Part shown: positions 1 to 8,160 of the stretch, one piece after another | How positions within the stretch are numbered: position 1 is the first letter of the stretch | Layout of the letters: each line of letters starts with the position of its first letter | DNA from: Leucobacter massiliensis | GTDB lineage: Bacteria > Actinomycetota > Actinomycetes > Actinomycetales > Microbacteriaceae | Direction: 5' to 3' | Assembly (NCBI RefSeq): GCF_002982315.1 | Contig: NZ_MWZD01000014.1 | Span: forward strand, 1-64,000 | Length of the DNA: 64,000 nucleotides | Position numbers and translations under genes: made by a program | The notes under the pieces: generated by a model | What the model was told of the DNA's origin: nothing | The model's input: only the letters and a program-made list of their open reading frames with translations | Database searches by the model: none

Positions 1-61
1 TGCCCGAGCGGAGCGGGGCCCGGCCCGGTTTGCCCGGGCCGGGCCCCGCTCCGCTCGGGCA
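1..61 (-). terminator. Very long perfect hairpin after cydC
   Basis: Two perfectly complementary 28-bp arms (1-28 and 34-61) surround a 5-nt loop. The hairpin lies 27 nt past the cydC stop. The position fits transcription termination for the cyd operon. The arms are much longer than a usual terminator stem, and any T-run on the minus strand would lie outside the window. Confidence 0.7.
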
Positions 62-88
62 AGCCGGGCCGGATTCTGTGGCTGGCGG

Positions 89-1825
89 TCAGGCGGGCGG
101 GCTGGGACGGAGGGGGAGGTCGAGGCGGTCGGCCTCGATCCCGGCGGGAAGCTCGGGGTGGGGGATGAGGATCACGGCGCGGTCCGGGGGAACGGCCCCC
201 AGGAGATCGCGCATGAGCCGGTCGGCGAGCTCTCGGTCCACTCCGGCCGTCGGCTCGTCGAGGATCACCACGGGGAAGTCGGCGAGGATCGCCCGCGCGA
301 GCGCGATCCGCTGCGCCTGTCCGCCGGAGACCAGCGCGCCGCGCTCCCCCACCGGCGCGTCGAGGCCCCCGCGCTCCCGGGCCCACTCGGCGAGGCCGAC
401 CCTTCCGAGCACCGCGAGCAGTTCCTCATCGCTCGCCGTGTCGCGGGCGAAGCGCAGGTTCTGCCGGAGATCGGCGTCGAAGAGGTGCGGCGTCTGCTCG
501 CACAGCCCCACCACGGCGCGCACGAGCCCGACGGGAAGCTCGCGCGCCTCCACTCCGCGGAGGCGGTAGGAGCCGCTGTAGTCGAGAAAGCGCACTAGCG
601 CGAGTGCGAGGGTGCTCTTGCCCGCTCCGCTGGGGCCCGTCACCACCAGGGTCTCCCCCGCCCGCAGGGTCGCCCGCACGCCGCTCACCGCGGGCCGTTC
701 GCCCCCCGGATGCCGCACCGCGAGCCCGCTCAGTTCGATGAGCGGGGCCGTGGGGTCGAGGGCCGAGGCGGGCGACGGTGTCCCGCCCGCGTCGCCGCCG
801 TGCCGCGGGCCCTCCGGCTCTCCGCCCTCGGCCACGATCTCCGGCGGCAGCGGCGCCTCGGTGAGGGCGGTCACCCGATCGGCGCTCGCCTCCACGGCAC
901 GGCGGGCCGCGATCGCCGCCGGAAGCTGGGCGAAGACCTCGAAGATCGCGGCGGGCACCACCACGACCGCGGCGAACAGCGGCGCCGAGAGCGCGCCCCC
1001 GCCCACCGCGGGCAGCAGCGCGAGCAGCGCCCCCAGTGAGGCGAGGCCCGCCGTGAGGCCGAGCAGCGCGCCGGTGAGCCCCGTCGAGCGGGTCCGCCGC
1101 AGTTGCAGTGCCGCCAACCGCGCCTCCGCAGCCGCGATCCGCGCTCGCTGCATGGGCTGGGCGCCGAATGCGGCGAGCACCTCCGCGGCTGCGAAGCGTT
1201 CGAGCAGGGCGTCGACCAGTGCCGCCCGGGCCTCGCTCAGCTCGCGGTCGGAGTCCGCCGCCATGCGACGGGAGAGCAGGATCGCGAGGCCGCCCCCGAG
1301 CAGCAGCGCGATCACGAGCACGGCGGCCCCGAGTGGCGCGATCAGCGCGACCGCGAGCACGCTGAGCGCCACGACGAGCCCGCTCACGAGGAGCGGTTGC
1401 CGCACCCGCAGCGCTTCGTCCTGCAGCTGGTCCACGTCGTCGACGAAGGCCGCGAGCACCTCGCCCCGGCGGTGCGTCTCGATACCGCCCGGCACGCGCG
1501 GCAGCAGCGCGTCGAAGGTCTGTGCGCGCAGGGAGGCGAGCTGCGCGAGCGCCGCGTCATGACTGAACACGCGCTCCGTGTAGCGCAGGGCCGCGCGGCC
1601 GATCGCCAGTGCGCGCACGCCGACGATCGCGAAGGTGAGGTGCAGGATCGGCGGCTGCTCGGCGGCGCGCACGATGAGCCACAGGCTCAGGCCCAGCAAG
1701 CCGACCACGCAGAGGTCCGCGAGTACCCCGAGGGTCAGCCCCGGCGCGCTGCGCCTCCCGCTCGGCACCGCGCGAGCGATGACGCGACGCCGAGCCGCCG
1801 CGTCCGCGGCACCGCGGGCGCTCAC
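89..1825 (-). CDS. cydC: Thiol reductant ABC exporter subunit CydC
   Basis: This is one half of the heterodimeric CydDC ABC exporter, which moves cysteine/glutathione-type thiols across the membrane and is needed to assemble cytochrome bd. An N-terminal six-helix exporter domain (about residues 30-300) includes the CydC-typical stretch ALRYTERVFSHDAALA. The ATPase domain has Walker A GPSGAGKST near residue 395, signature VSGGQ near 495 and Walker B VVILDEPTAG. The GTG start overlaps the cydD stop by four bases, so the two are translationally coupled. It is the last gene of a cydA-cydB-cydD-cydC operon. A Gly/Pro/Ser-rich linker of about 30 residues (about 335-365) separates the two domains. 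Confidence 0.93.
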   Translation of the reverse strand: MSARGAADAAARRRVIARAVPSGRRSAPGLTLGVLADLCVVGLLGLSLWLIVRAAEQPPILHLTFAIVGVRALAIGRAALRYTERVFSHDAALAQLASLRAQTFDALLPRVPGGIETHRRGEVLAAFVDDVDQLQDEALRVRQPLLVSGLVVALSVLAVALIAPLGAAVLVIALLLGGGLAILLSRRMAADSDRELSEARAALVDALLERFAAAEVLAAFGAQPMQRARIAAAEARLAALQLRRTRSTGLTGALLGLTAGLASLGALLALLPAVGGGALSAPLFAAVVVVPAAIFEVFAQLPAAIAARRAVEASADRVTALTEAPLPPEIVAEGGEPEGPRHGGDAGGTPSPASALDPTAPLIELSGLAVRHPGGERPAVSGVRATLRAGETLVVTGPSGAGKSTLALALVRFLDYSGSYRLRGVEARELPVGLVRAVVGLCEQTPHLFDADLRQNLRFARDTASDEELLAVLGRVGLAEWARERGGLDAPVGERGALVSGGQAQRIALARAILADFPVVILDEPTAGVDRELADRLMRDLLGAVPPDRAVILIPHPELPAGIEADRLDLPLRPSPPA

Positions 1826-3573
1826 GCGACCGCTCCCGCCGCGACATCGACACGGACGACCCGCTCGGCGGACGCGAGCAGCGCGGGGCGATGGCTGACC
1901 ACCAGCACCGCCCGCCCGGACCGGGCCTCAGCCCGCAGGGCACGGCACAGCACGGCCTCCGCCTCGGCGTCGAGCGCCGAACTCGGTTCGTCGAGCACCA
2001 GGGCGGCGGTGTCCCGCGTCCAGGCCCGGTAGAGCGCGCGGGCGGTCGCGACGCGCTGCGCCTGGCCGCCGGAGAGCCCCGCCCCCGCGGCGCCGAGCGT
2101 GCGAGCGGCATCGAGCTCCGGCAGCCCGGCCGTGTCGAGCGCGCGACGGATGCGCCCCGGATCCGGCCGGGCGCAGCCGAGCGCCACGTTCTCGGCGACC
2201 GAGCCCTGCAGCAGTCCGGGCCGTTGCCCCGACCACGCGAGCCCCCCCGCGAGCGCAGCCGTCCCCGCCACCGGCACGACGAAGCCGAGCAGCGCCGCGA
2301 GGAGCGAGGACTTCCCCGCCCCCGAGGGCCCCGCGAGCGCCACGAACTCCCCCGCGCCCACGGAGAACGTCATCGGTCCCGCCACGATCCGGCTGCCGCG
2401 CTCCACGACCACGCGGTCGAAGGCGATGACCGGCGTCCCGGGTGCCGCCGGGGGCGCGGCAGCGGCGGCCTCCGCGCCCCGGGACGCTCCCGCTGCCTCC
2501 CCCGCAGCCGCGCGCGTGCCCACGGCAGCTCCCGCGCCCCCAGCCGCTCCCGCACCATCGCCCTCGATCACCGCGAACATGCGCTCCGAGGCGGCGAGTC
2601 CCTCCGTCGAGGCGTGGAACGCCGCACCGAGCTGACGGATCGGCACGAACACCTCGGGCAGGAGCAGCAGCACGAACAGCCCGATGCCGAGTGGGAAGGC
2701 GCCGTCGACGAGCCTCGTTCCCACGGTCACCGCCACCAGCGCGATCGAGAAGGTGCCGGCGAGGTCGAGCACGAAGCCGGAGAGGAAGGTGACTCGCAGC
2801 ACGCGCATCGTGCGACCGCGATACTCCTCGGTCTCACGGGCGATGCGCGCGGACTGCCGGCGCTCCCGGCCGAAGATCTTCAGCGTCGCGAGACCCTCGA
2901 CAGCGTCGAGGAAGGAAGCGGAGAGGCGCTGCAGCTGCGCCCACTGGCGCTCCTGCACCGCCTGCGTGGCGAGGCCGATGAGGACCATGAAGACCGGGAT
3001 CACGGGGAACACGAGCAGGACGGTGACGCCGCTCACCGGGTCCGCGAGCAGCACCGCGGAGACGAGCACCGGCGTGGCGACGACGGAGAGGATCAGCTGC
3101 GGCAGATACCCCGAGAAGTAGCCGTCGAGCGCGTCGAGCCCGCGGCCGAGCAGCGTCGTCAGCTCGGCGTCACTGCTCGGGCGAGCGTCGCCGCCCGTCT
3201 GCTCGCGCAGCGGCGAGCGGGCGTCGAGCGCGTCGAGCGCCGCGGCCCGCAGCTGCGATTTCACCCGCACGGCGCCGCGCGCGGCGACGACGTCCATTCC
3301 CCAGGCCGCGGCGGAGCGCACGCACAGCGCGAGCAGCGCCCCGGCTACGAGCCCGGGCACTGCGGCGGCCGAGGCTGCTCCCTCCCCGATCCGCCCGGCT
3401 CCCCCGCCGGCTCCGCCGAGGACGGGGAGCACGGCCGTGGTGATCGCCTGGGCGAGGCACCAGCTCCACCCGAGGATCGCGAGCGTCCGCAGGAGACCGA
3501 GCGCGGCGCCGAGCACCAGGACCCCGCGGGCGGCGCGCGCGTGGCGCAGCAGCCGCGCATCGAACGGCTTCAT
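1822..3573 (-). CDS. cydD: Thiol reductant ABC exporter subunit CydD
   Basis: This is the partner of CydC in the membrane-embedded thiol exporter that supports cytochrome bd maturation. The membrane domain fills residues 1-330. An Ala/Gly-rich low-complexity linker (about 340-385) leads to an ATPase domain with Walker A GPSGAGKSS near 413, signature LSGGQAQR near 500 and Walker B ALVLDEPSSALD. The ATG at 3573 has a GAGGGG ribosome site a few bases upstream. It follows cydB by 56 nt. CydD is preferred over CydC by gene order and by the N-terminal sequence, although the two subunits are homologous. Confidence 0.92.
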   Translation of the reverse strand: MKPFDARLLRHARAARGVLVLGAALGLLRTLAILGWSWCLAQAITTAVLPVLGGAGGGAGRIGEGAASAAAVPGLVAGALLALCVRSAAAWGMDVVAARGAVRVKSQLRAAALDALDARSPLREQTGGDARPSSDAELTTLLGRGLDALDGYFSGYLPQLILSVVATPVLVSAVLLADPVSGVTVLLVFPVIPVFMVLIGLATQAVQERQWAQLQRLSASFLDAVEGLATLKIFGRERRQSARIARETEEYRGRTMRVLRVTFLSGFVLDLAGTFSIALVAVTVGTRLVDGAFPLGIGLFVLLLLPEVFVPIRQLGAAFHASTEGLAASERMFAVIEGDGAGAAGGAGAAVGTRAAAGEAAGASRGAEAAAAAPPAAPGTPVIAFDRVVVERGSRIVAGPMTFSVGAGEFVALAGPSGAGKSSLLAALLGFVVPVAGTAALAGGLAWSGQRPGLLQGSVAENVALGCARPDPGRIRRALDTAGLPELDAARTLGAAGAGLSGGQAQRVATARALYRAWTRDTAALVLDEPSSALDAEAEAVLCRALRAEARSGRAVLVVSHRPALLASAERVVRVDVAAGAVA

Positions 3574-3629
3574 CGAACCCCTCTTCCCCTGTTCCCCGCT
3601 GGGGCCGTGCCGGCACGGCCCCCGTCATC

Positions 3630-4658
3630 CTAGTGAGCGGCCGCCGGGATGGCGTCGCGCGAGAGCCGCTTGCGGAACACCCAGTAGGTCCAGGCCTGGT
3701 AGGCAAGCACGAGTGGCATGGTGAAGGCCGCGACCCAGGTCATCAGCTCGAGCGTCTTCTGCGAGCTGGCGGCGCCGGTGATCGACATCGAATAGGCCGG
3801 GTCGATGCTGGAGTGCATGAGGTTCGGGAACATCGCCATGAAGATCGCGAGCAGTGCGAAGGCGATCGCGGTGGCGTTGCCGGTGAAGGCCCACCCCTCC
3901 CGGCCGCGCAGATTGGCCGCCCACGCGCCGATCAGCGCCACGGCGGCGACGGCCGAGCAGAGCACGATCACCCAGAGCGTCGGGCTGCCGAGGTGCTGCA
4001 CCACGGTCCAGACGAGGAACGCGGCACCGGCGATGATCGCGGCGACGCCCACCCGGGCGGCGAGCGCCCGCGCGCGCTCCCGCATCTCACCCATCGTCTT
4101 CAGCGACACGAAGACGAGCCCGTGCGTGAAGGTGATGAGGAGCATGGTGACGCCTCCGAGCAGCCCGTAGGGATTGAGGAGGGTGAGCAGGGTCCCCTCG
4201 TAGAGCCAGCCGCCGTTCTCCATCGGCACGATCGGCAGCCCCTGCGCGAGGTTCGCGAAGGCGACGCCCCACAGCAGCGGCGGCACCACCGAGCCCCAGA
4301 AGATGAAGCGATCGAACCACCGCGTCCACCGTTCGCCCTTGCCCTGGTGGCGGTACTCGAACGACACACCGCGCAGGATCAGGGCGAGGAGGATCACCAG
4401 GAGCGCCAGGTAGAAGCCGGAGAACATCGTCGCGTACCACTCCGGGAACGCGGCGAAGAGCGCGGCGCCCGCGACGATCAGCCAGGTCTCGTTGAGGTCC
4501 CACACGGGGCCGATGGTGTTGATGATGACGCGCCGGTCGGTGTCGTCCCTGCCGAGGAAGGGAAGCGACATGCCGACGCCGAAGTCGAAGCCGTCGAGGA
4601 CGAAGTAGCCGATGAGGAAGGCGCCGACGATGAGAAACCAGAGTGTGGTGAGTTCCAT
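3630..4658 (-). CDS. cydB: Cytochrome bd ubiquinol/menaquinol oxidase subunit II
   Basis: This is the structural subunit of the bd-type terminal oxidase, which reduces O2 to water with quinol electrons and has high oxygen affinity. The protein is 342 residues, normal for the short CydB of Gram-positives. It begins with the typical hydrophobic start MELTTLWFLIVGAFLIGYF followed by VLDGFDFGVGM, and has about nine hydrophobic segments. The first intergenic gap to cydA is 24 nt, so it is co-transcribed with cydA. A strong ribosome site is not obvious. Confidence 0.94.
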   Translation of the reverse strand: MELTTLWFLIVGAFLIGYFVLDGFDFGVGMSLPFLGRDDTDRRVIINTIGPVWDLNETWLIVAGAALFAAFPEWYATMFSGFYLALLVILLALILRGVSFEYRHQGKGERWTRWFDRFIFWGSVVPPLLWGVAFANLAQGLPIVPMENGGWLYEGTLLTLLNPYGLLGGVTMLLITFTHGLVFVSLKTMGEMRERARALAARVGVAAIIAGAAFLVWTVVQHLGSPTLWVIVLCSAVAAVALIGAWAANLRGREGWAFTGNATAIAFALLAIFMAMFPNLMHSSIDPAYSMSITGAASSQKTLELMTWVAAFTMPLVLAYQAWTYWVFRKRLSRDAIPAAAH

Positions 4659-4682
4659 GGTGGTGTGTCCGTTCCCGTTTCC

Positions 4683-6125
4683 CTAGTAGACCGTGGCGAG
4701 GCGCTCGTGATCGGCCTCGCCGTGTTCGTCGCGGGCGATCTCGGGCGGGCCGTCCTTCGCGGCCTTCGCGATGAGCCGGAACTCGACCACCGCGAGCGCC
4801 CCGTACACCAGGGTGAAGACGATCAGCGAGGTGAGCACCGCCCATCCCGGCACGCCGGGCGAGACGCCCTGCTCGGTGGTCATCACCCCGAACACGATCC
4901 AGGGCTGGCGCCCCATCTCGGTGAAGATCCAGCCCACCAGCGAGGCGAGCATGGGCAGCGGCGCCGACCAGATCGCCACCTTCCACACCCACTGGGGCAG
5001 TTCGGCGTTCTTGCGGGTGATCCAGAGCCCGACCGCCGAGACGAGCGCGGCGAGCGCGCCGAGGCCGATCATCCAGCGGAAGGCCCAGTACGTCACCCAG
5101 ATGATCGGGGCGAACTGGCCGTCGCTCGGGCAGGTGAGCAGCGTGTCCGCGCCGCCGCAGTACATCGCCTCATACTCTGCCTGCAGATCCCGGATCCCTT
5201 CGACGCTGCCGTCGAAAGTGCCGTTGGAGAGGAAGGAGAGGAGGTACGGGATCCGCACCGAGAAAATCTCATGGGCGCCGTCGGGGGTTCCGAGGCTGAA
5301 CAGCGAGAAGGAGGCGTCGGCTCCCGATGCGTTCTCGTAGAGCGCTTCGGCGGCGGCCATCTTCATGGGCTGCGTCTCGGTCATCACCATGCCGAGCGAG
5401 TGCCCGGTGAGCCCGACCCCGAGGAAGGCGACGATGTTGGTCCAGGCGCCGAAGCGCAGAGCGGCGCGCATCTCTTCGAGGTACTGCCCGCGCTGCAGGT
5501 GCCAGGCGGCCACCGCGACCATGACCGTCCCGGCGAACATGGTCGCCGCGAAGAGCGTGTGCGGGAACTGCGTGACGGCCACCGGGTTGGTGAGCACGGC
5601 TCCGATGCTCTCGAGCTCCGCGCGGCCGCGCTCCTCGTTGATGGTGAAGCCGTCGGGGTTCTGCATGAACGCGTTGGCGGCGAGGATGAAGTAGGCGGAG
5701 GCGACCGTGCCGATCCAGGTCATCCAGATCGTGAGCAGGTGGATCTTCTTCGGCAGCTTGTCCCAGCCGAAGATCCACAGGCCGATGAAGGTCGCCTCGA
5801 AGAAGAAGGCGATGAGCCCCTCCATGGCGAGCGGCGCGCCGAAGATGTCGCCGACGAAGCGCGAGTAGTTCGACCAGTTCATGCCGAACTGGAACTCCTG
5901 CACGATGCCGGTGACGACGCCCATCGCGAAGTTGATGAGGAAGATCTTGCCGAAGAGCTTGGTGAGGCGGAGGTACTTCTCCTTGCCGGTGCGCACCCAC
6001 GCGGTCTGCAGGAGGGCCACGAGCAGCGCCATGCCGATGGTGAGCGGCACGAAGATGAAGTGGTAGAGCGTGGTCAATCCGAATTGCCAGCGGGCAAGGA
6101 TCAGCGGGTCGAGTACGTCGTTCAT
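4683..6125 (-). CDS. cydA: Cytochrome bd oxidase subunit I
   Basis: This is the haem-bearing, quinol-oxidising subunit of cytochrome bd. It is 480 residues and highly hydrophobic. Expected haem ligands are visible: His in TTLYHF near the N-terminus, His in TQFPHTLFAA, and Met in FTEMGRQPW, next to the GRQPW hallmark. I chose the ATG at 6125 rather than the ATG 36 bases further upstream because AGGAG sits six bases before it and MNDVLDPL is a usual N-terminus. It is the first gene of cydABDC. The 259-nt gap to the divergent DedA gene carries its promoter region. Confidence 0.95.
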   Translation of the reverse strand: MNDVLDPLILARWQFGLTTLYHFIFVPLTIGMALLVALLQTAWVRTGKEKYLRLTKLFGKIFLINFAMGVVTGIVQEFQFGMNWSNYSRFVGDIFGAPLAMEGLIAFFFEATFIGLWIFGWDKLPKKIHLLTIWMTWIGTVASAYFILAANAFMQNPDGFTINEERGRAELESIGAVLTNPVAVTQFPHTLFAATMFAGTVMVAVAAWHLQRGQYLEEMRAALRFGAWTNIVAFLGVGLTGHSLGMVMTETQPMKMAAAEALYENASGADASFSLFSLGTPDGAHEIFSVRIPYLLSFLSNGTFDGSVEGIRDLQAEYEAMYCGGADTLLTCPSDGQFAPIIWVTYWAFRWMIGLGALAALVSAVGLWITRKNAELPQWVWKVAIWSAPLPMLASLVGWIFTEMGRQPWIVFGVMTTEQGVSPGVPGWAVLTSLIVFTLVYGALAVVEFRLIAKAAKDGPPEIARDEHGEADHERLATVY

Positions 6126-6159
6126 GTATCGCTCCTGAACGAATGGTGGCACCCTCCCC

Positions 6160-6244
6160 AAGGGTGCACTCCCTTAGTGAGGTCCGCCACGAGATGTCAT
6201 TCTCGCCGGAGCTGCCGGTCGGCGACCGGCCACTCGTCACTCTA
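6160..6244 (-). promoter_or_regulatory. cydA promoter region and structured 5' leader
   Basis: Reading on minus, TAGAGT (6239-6244) fits a -10 box without a recognisable -35. The predicted leader of about 105 nt holds two inverted repeats: CCGGTC/GACCGG around 6214-6228 and AAGGG/CCCTT around 6160-6175. I looked for Rex (TTGTGAA-n6-TTCACAA) and CRP-type sites and found only half matches. The promoter assignment rests on the -10 alone. Confidence 0.4.
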
Positions 6245-6274
6245 CCCTTTCTGTGAATCAGCTGCGAATCAAAC

Positions 6275-6330
6275 TTGACGTCGAGCTATTTTTCGTTCGC
6301 GTCCGAGATAAATGTCGTTTGACGTCGAGC
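6275..6330. repeat. Twin 12-bp direct repeat TTGACGTCGAGC between cydA and DedA gene
   Basis: The 12-mer TTGACGTCGAGC occurs exactly at 6275-6286 and 6319-6330, 44 bp apart (about four helical turns). Each copy contains the palindrome GACGTC. The spacing and place between two divergent genes suggest a regulator-binding pair. No known regulator is recognised. Confidence 0.5.
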
Positions 6331-6371
6331 AAAGTCCCCGATTCTCACGGCGGCGGGCAAGCCGCCTTCGC

Positions 6372-6377
6372 TACAGT
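6372..6377 (+). promoter_or_regulatory. -10 box of leaderless DedA transcript
   Basis: TACAGT is followed by seven bases and then the ATG at 6385. That distance places the transcription start on or next to the start codon. No ribosome site is present. Confidence 0.55.
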
Positions 6378-6384
6378 CGTCACG

Positions 6385-7065
6385 ATGACGGAACTCCTGA
6401 GCGCGCTGATCGAGGCCGTGCGCGACCTCGACCCCACGCTGCGCGCGCTCGTCGCCGGCATCGGGATGCTGCTCGAGACCTCCGTGTTCGTCGGCCTGCT
6501 CGTGCCGGGCGACACCATCGCCCTCGTCGCCTCGGTGGGGATCACGAACGCCGCCGAGTTCGCGTGGCTCACCGTCGCGCTCGTCATCGGCTCGCTCTGC
6601 GGAGAATCCATCGGCTTCACCCTCGGCCGGTTCTTCGGGCCGCGCCTGCGCAGCAGCCGCCTCGGCCGGCGCCTCGGCGAGCGCAACTGGCGGGTCGCCG
6701 AGCACTACCTGGGCGAGCGCGGGGGCGTCGCCGTGTTCCTCTCGCGCTTCCTTCCCGTGCTGCACTCCCTCATCCCGCTGACGGCCGGGATGGCGGGAAT
6801 GCGCTACCGCCGGTTCCTGCCGTGGACCGCCGCCGCCAGCGTCGCGTGGGCACTGATCGTGACCTCCCTGGGGGCCGGAGCGGCGGCGAGCTTCGAGCAG
6901 CTCGCGGATCGCGTGAAGGGCGCCGGCTTCATCTTCGCGGCGGCCGCCCTGCTCGTCGCGGCGGGGCTGTGGGCGCTCAAGCGCGCGTTCCTGCGCCGCG
7001 AGCAGACGCACATGCGCGTTGACGAGGCCGGCGACGAAGACGGCGCCGGAGCCGCCGGAGCATAG
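6385..7065 (+). CDS. DedA/SNARE-associated family membrane protein
   Basis: Members of the DedA (VTT domain) family are inner-membrane proteins implicated in lipid recycling (undecaprenyl-phosphate or phospholipid flipping) and membrane homeostasis. The 226-residue protein has four or five hydrophobic segments. It carries the family core GRFFGPRLR ... FLSRFLPVLHSLIPLTAG, with the conserved Arg in SRF and the Gly-rich re-entrant region. The C-terminus is charged. The reading frame is open upstream, but the ATG at 6385 lies correctly behind a -10 box and starts the conserved part. The substrate cannot be assigned from sequence. Confidence 0.85.
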   Translation: MTELLSALIEAVRDLDPTLRALVAGIGMLLETSVFVGLLVPGDTIALVASVGITNAAEFAWLTVALVIGSLCGESIGFTLGRFFGPRLRSSRLGRRLGERNWRVAEHYLGERGGVAVFLSRFLPVLHSLIPLTAGMAGMRYRRFLPWTAAASVAWALIVTSLGAGAAASFEQLADRVKGAGFIFAAAALLVAAGLWALKRAFLRREQTHMRVDEAGDEDGAGAAGA

Positions 7066-7098
7066 ACGGCGCGTTCAGCCACGCGAGAGGCCACGCCC

Positions 7099-7104
7099 TA
7101 GACT
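7099..7104 (+). promoter_or_regulatory. -10 box of leaderless App1 transcript
   Basis: TAGACT is separated by exactly six bases from the GTG start at 7111, the usual spacing for leaderless actinobacterial genes. No Shine-Dalgarno sequence is present. Confidence 0.55.
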
Positions 7105-7110
7105 GACGGG

Positions 7111-8160
7111 GTGACTTCGAACGCGCGACCCGATTCCCGGCCACGCTTCGCGGCCCGCGTCGAGGACTGGATCCACGTGCGGCGGGCTCGTCGCGCCGTC
7201 GCACGCGGCAAGCAGCCCTCCGTGATCCCCTACATCGGCTACGGAAGCACCGACTGGGTCCGCGTGCTCGGCCGCGTGCTCTACCTCAAGCCCGAGACCC
7301 GGGAGCACACGCGCTTCCGCCACGATGTGGCCGAGGTGTCGCGGGTCAGGGGCTGGCGCACCTTCACGAGCCTCTCGGTTCCCCACCAGCCCGTGCGGGT
7401 GCTCATCGACGGCGAGCCCGTCACCGAGGTCGTCGCCGACCGCGGCGGCGTCATCGACGCGATCGTCCCCGTCTCGCTCACTCCCGGCTGGCACACGGTC
7501 ACGCTGCAGGCGGGCGACAGCGAGGCGGCGGATGCGCCCGTCGACGTCATCGATCCCGCGGCCCGCATCGGCGTGATCTCCGACATCGACGACACGATCC
7601 TCATCACGGCGCTCCCCCGTCCCTTCGTCGCCGCCTGGAACAGCTTCGTCCTCGACGAGCACGCCCGCTCCGCGACCCCCGGGATGGCCGTGATGCTCGA
7701 CCACCTCGTCTCCCGCCACCCCGGCTCCCCCGTCGTCTACCTCTCGACCGGGGCATGGAACGCGGCGCCCGCGCTGAGCCGCTTCCTCGCGCGCAATCTG
7801 TACCCGATGGGCCCGCTGCTCCTCACCGACTGGGGGCCGACACACGACCGCTGGTTCCGCAGCGGCACCGAGCACAAGCGGCGGGAACTGGAGCGCCTCG
7901 CCACGGAGTTCCCCGATGTGCGCTGGGTGCTCTTCGGCGACGACGGGCAGCACGACGAGGAGCTGTACCACGAGTTCGCGACCGCCCGTCCCGGCAGCGT
8001 TGCCGCGGTCGCGATCCGTCAGCTCTCCGTCGGGGAGGCGGTGCTGGCCGGCGGCCGCTCGAAGGCGAATCTGCATCGCACCACGAGCGGCGTTCCCTGG
8101 GTCTATGGTCCCGACGGCGCGACGCTGCGCGAGGAGCTGCGCAAACTGGGCTTGATGTGA
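7111..8160 (+). CDS. App1 family protein (DUF2183 phosphatase domain)
   Basis: The second half matches the catalytic domain of yeast APP1-like phosphatidate phosphatases, a HAD-type fold. The nucleophile motif is DIDDTI (about residues 155-160), followed by YLSTGAWN and the FGDDGQHD motif that holds the metal-binding acids. In yeast the family dephosphorylates phosphatidic acid; the bacterial substrate is unproven. The first 140 residues form a beta-rich region and no signal peptide is visible. The GTG start follows a leaderless promoter. The next gene overlaps its stop by four bases, so they form an operon. Confidence 0.8.
   Translation: MTSNARPDSRPRFAARVEDWIHVRRARRAVARGKQPSVIPYIGYGSTDWVRVLGRVLYLKPETREHTRFRHDVAEVSRVRGWRTFTSLSVPHQPVRVLIDGEPVTEVVADRGGVIDAIVPVSLTPGWHTVTLQAGDSEAADAPVDVIDPAARIGVISDIDDTILITALPRPFVAAWNSFVLDEHARSATPGMAVMLDHLVSRHPGSPVVYLSTGAWNAAPALSRFLARNLYPMGPLLLTDWGPTHDRWFRSGTEHKRRELERLATEFPDVRWVLFGDDGQHDEELYHEFATARPGSVAAVAIRQLSVGEAVLAGGRSKANLHRTTSGVPWVYGPDGATLREELRKLGLM

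Noticed and set aside
3633-6278. 881-codon open frame on plus opposite cydB/cydA
   Set aside because: It is antisense to two certain genes and its composition (Arg, His, Glu, Gly-rich) is that of a GC-rich shadow frame.
6126-6384. Rex or CRP/FNR operator at cydA
   Set aside because: Only half matches such as CTGTGAATCAGCTGCGAAT; no palindrome of either family.
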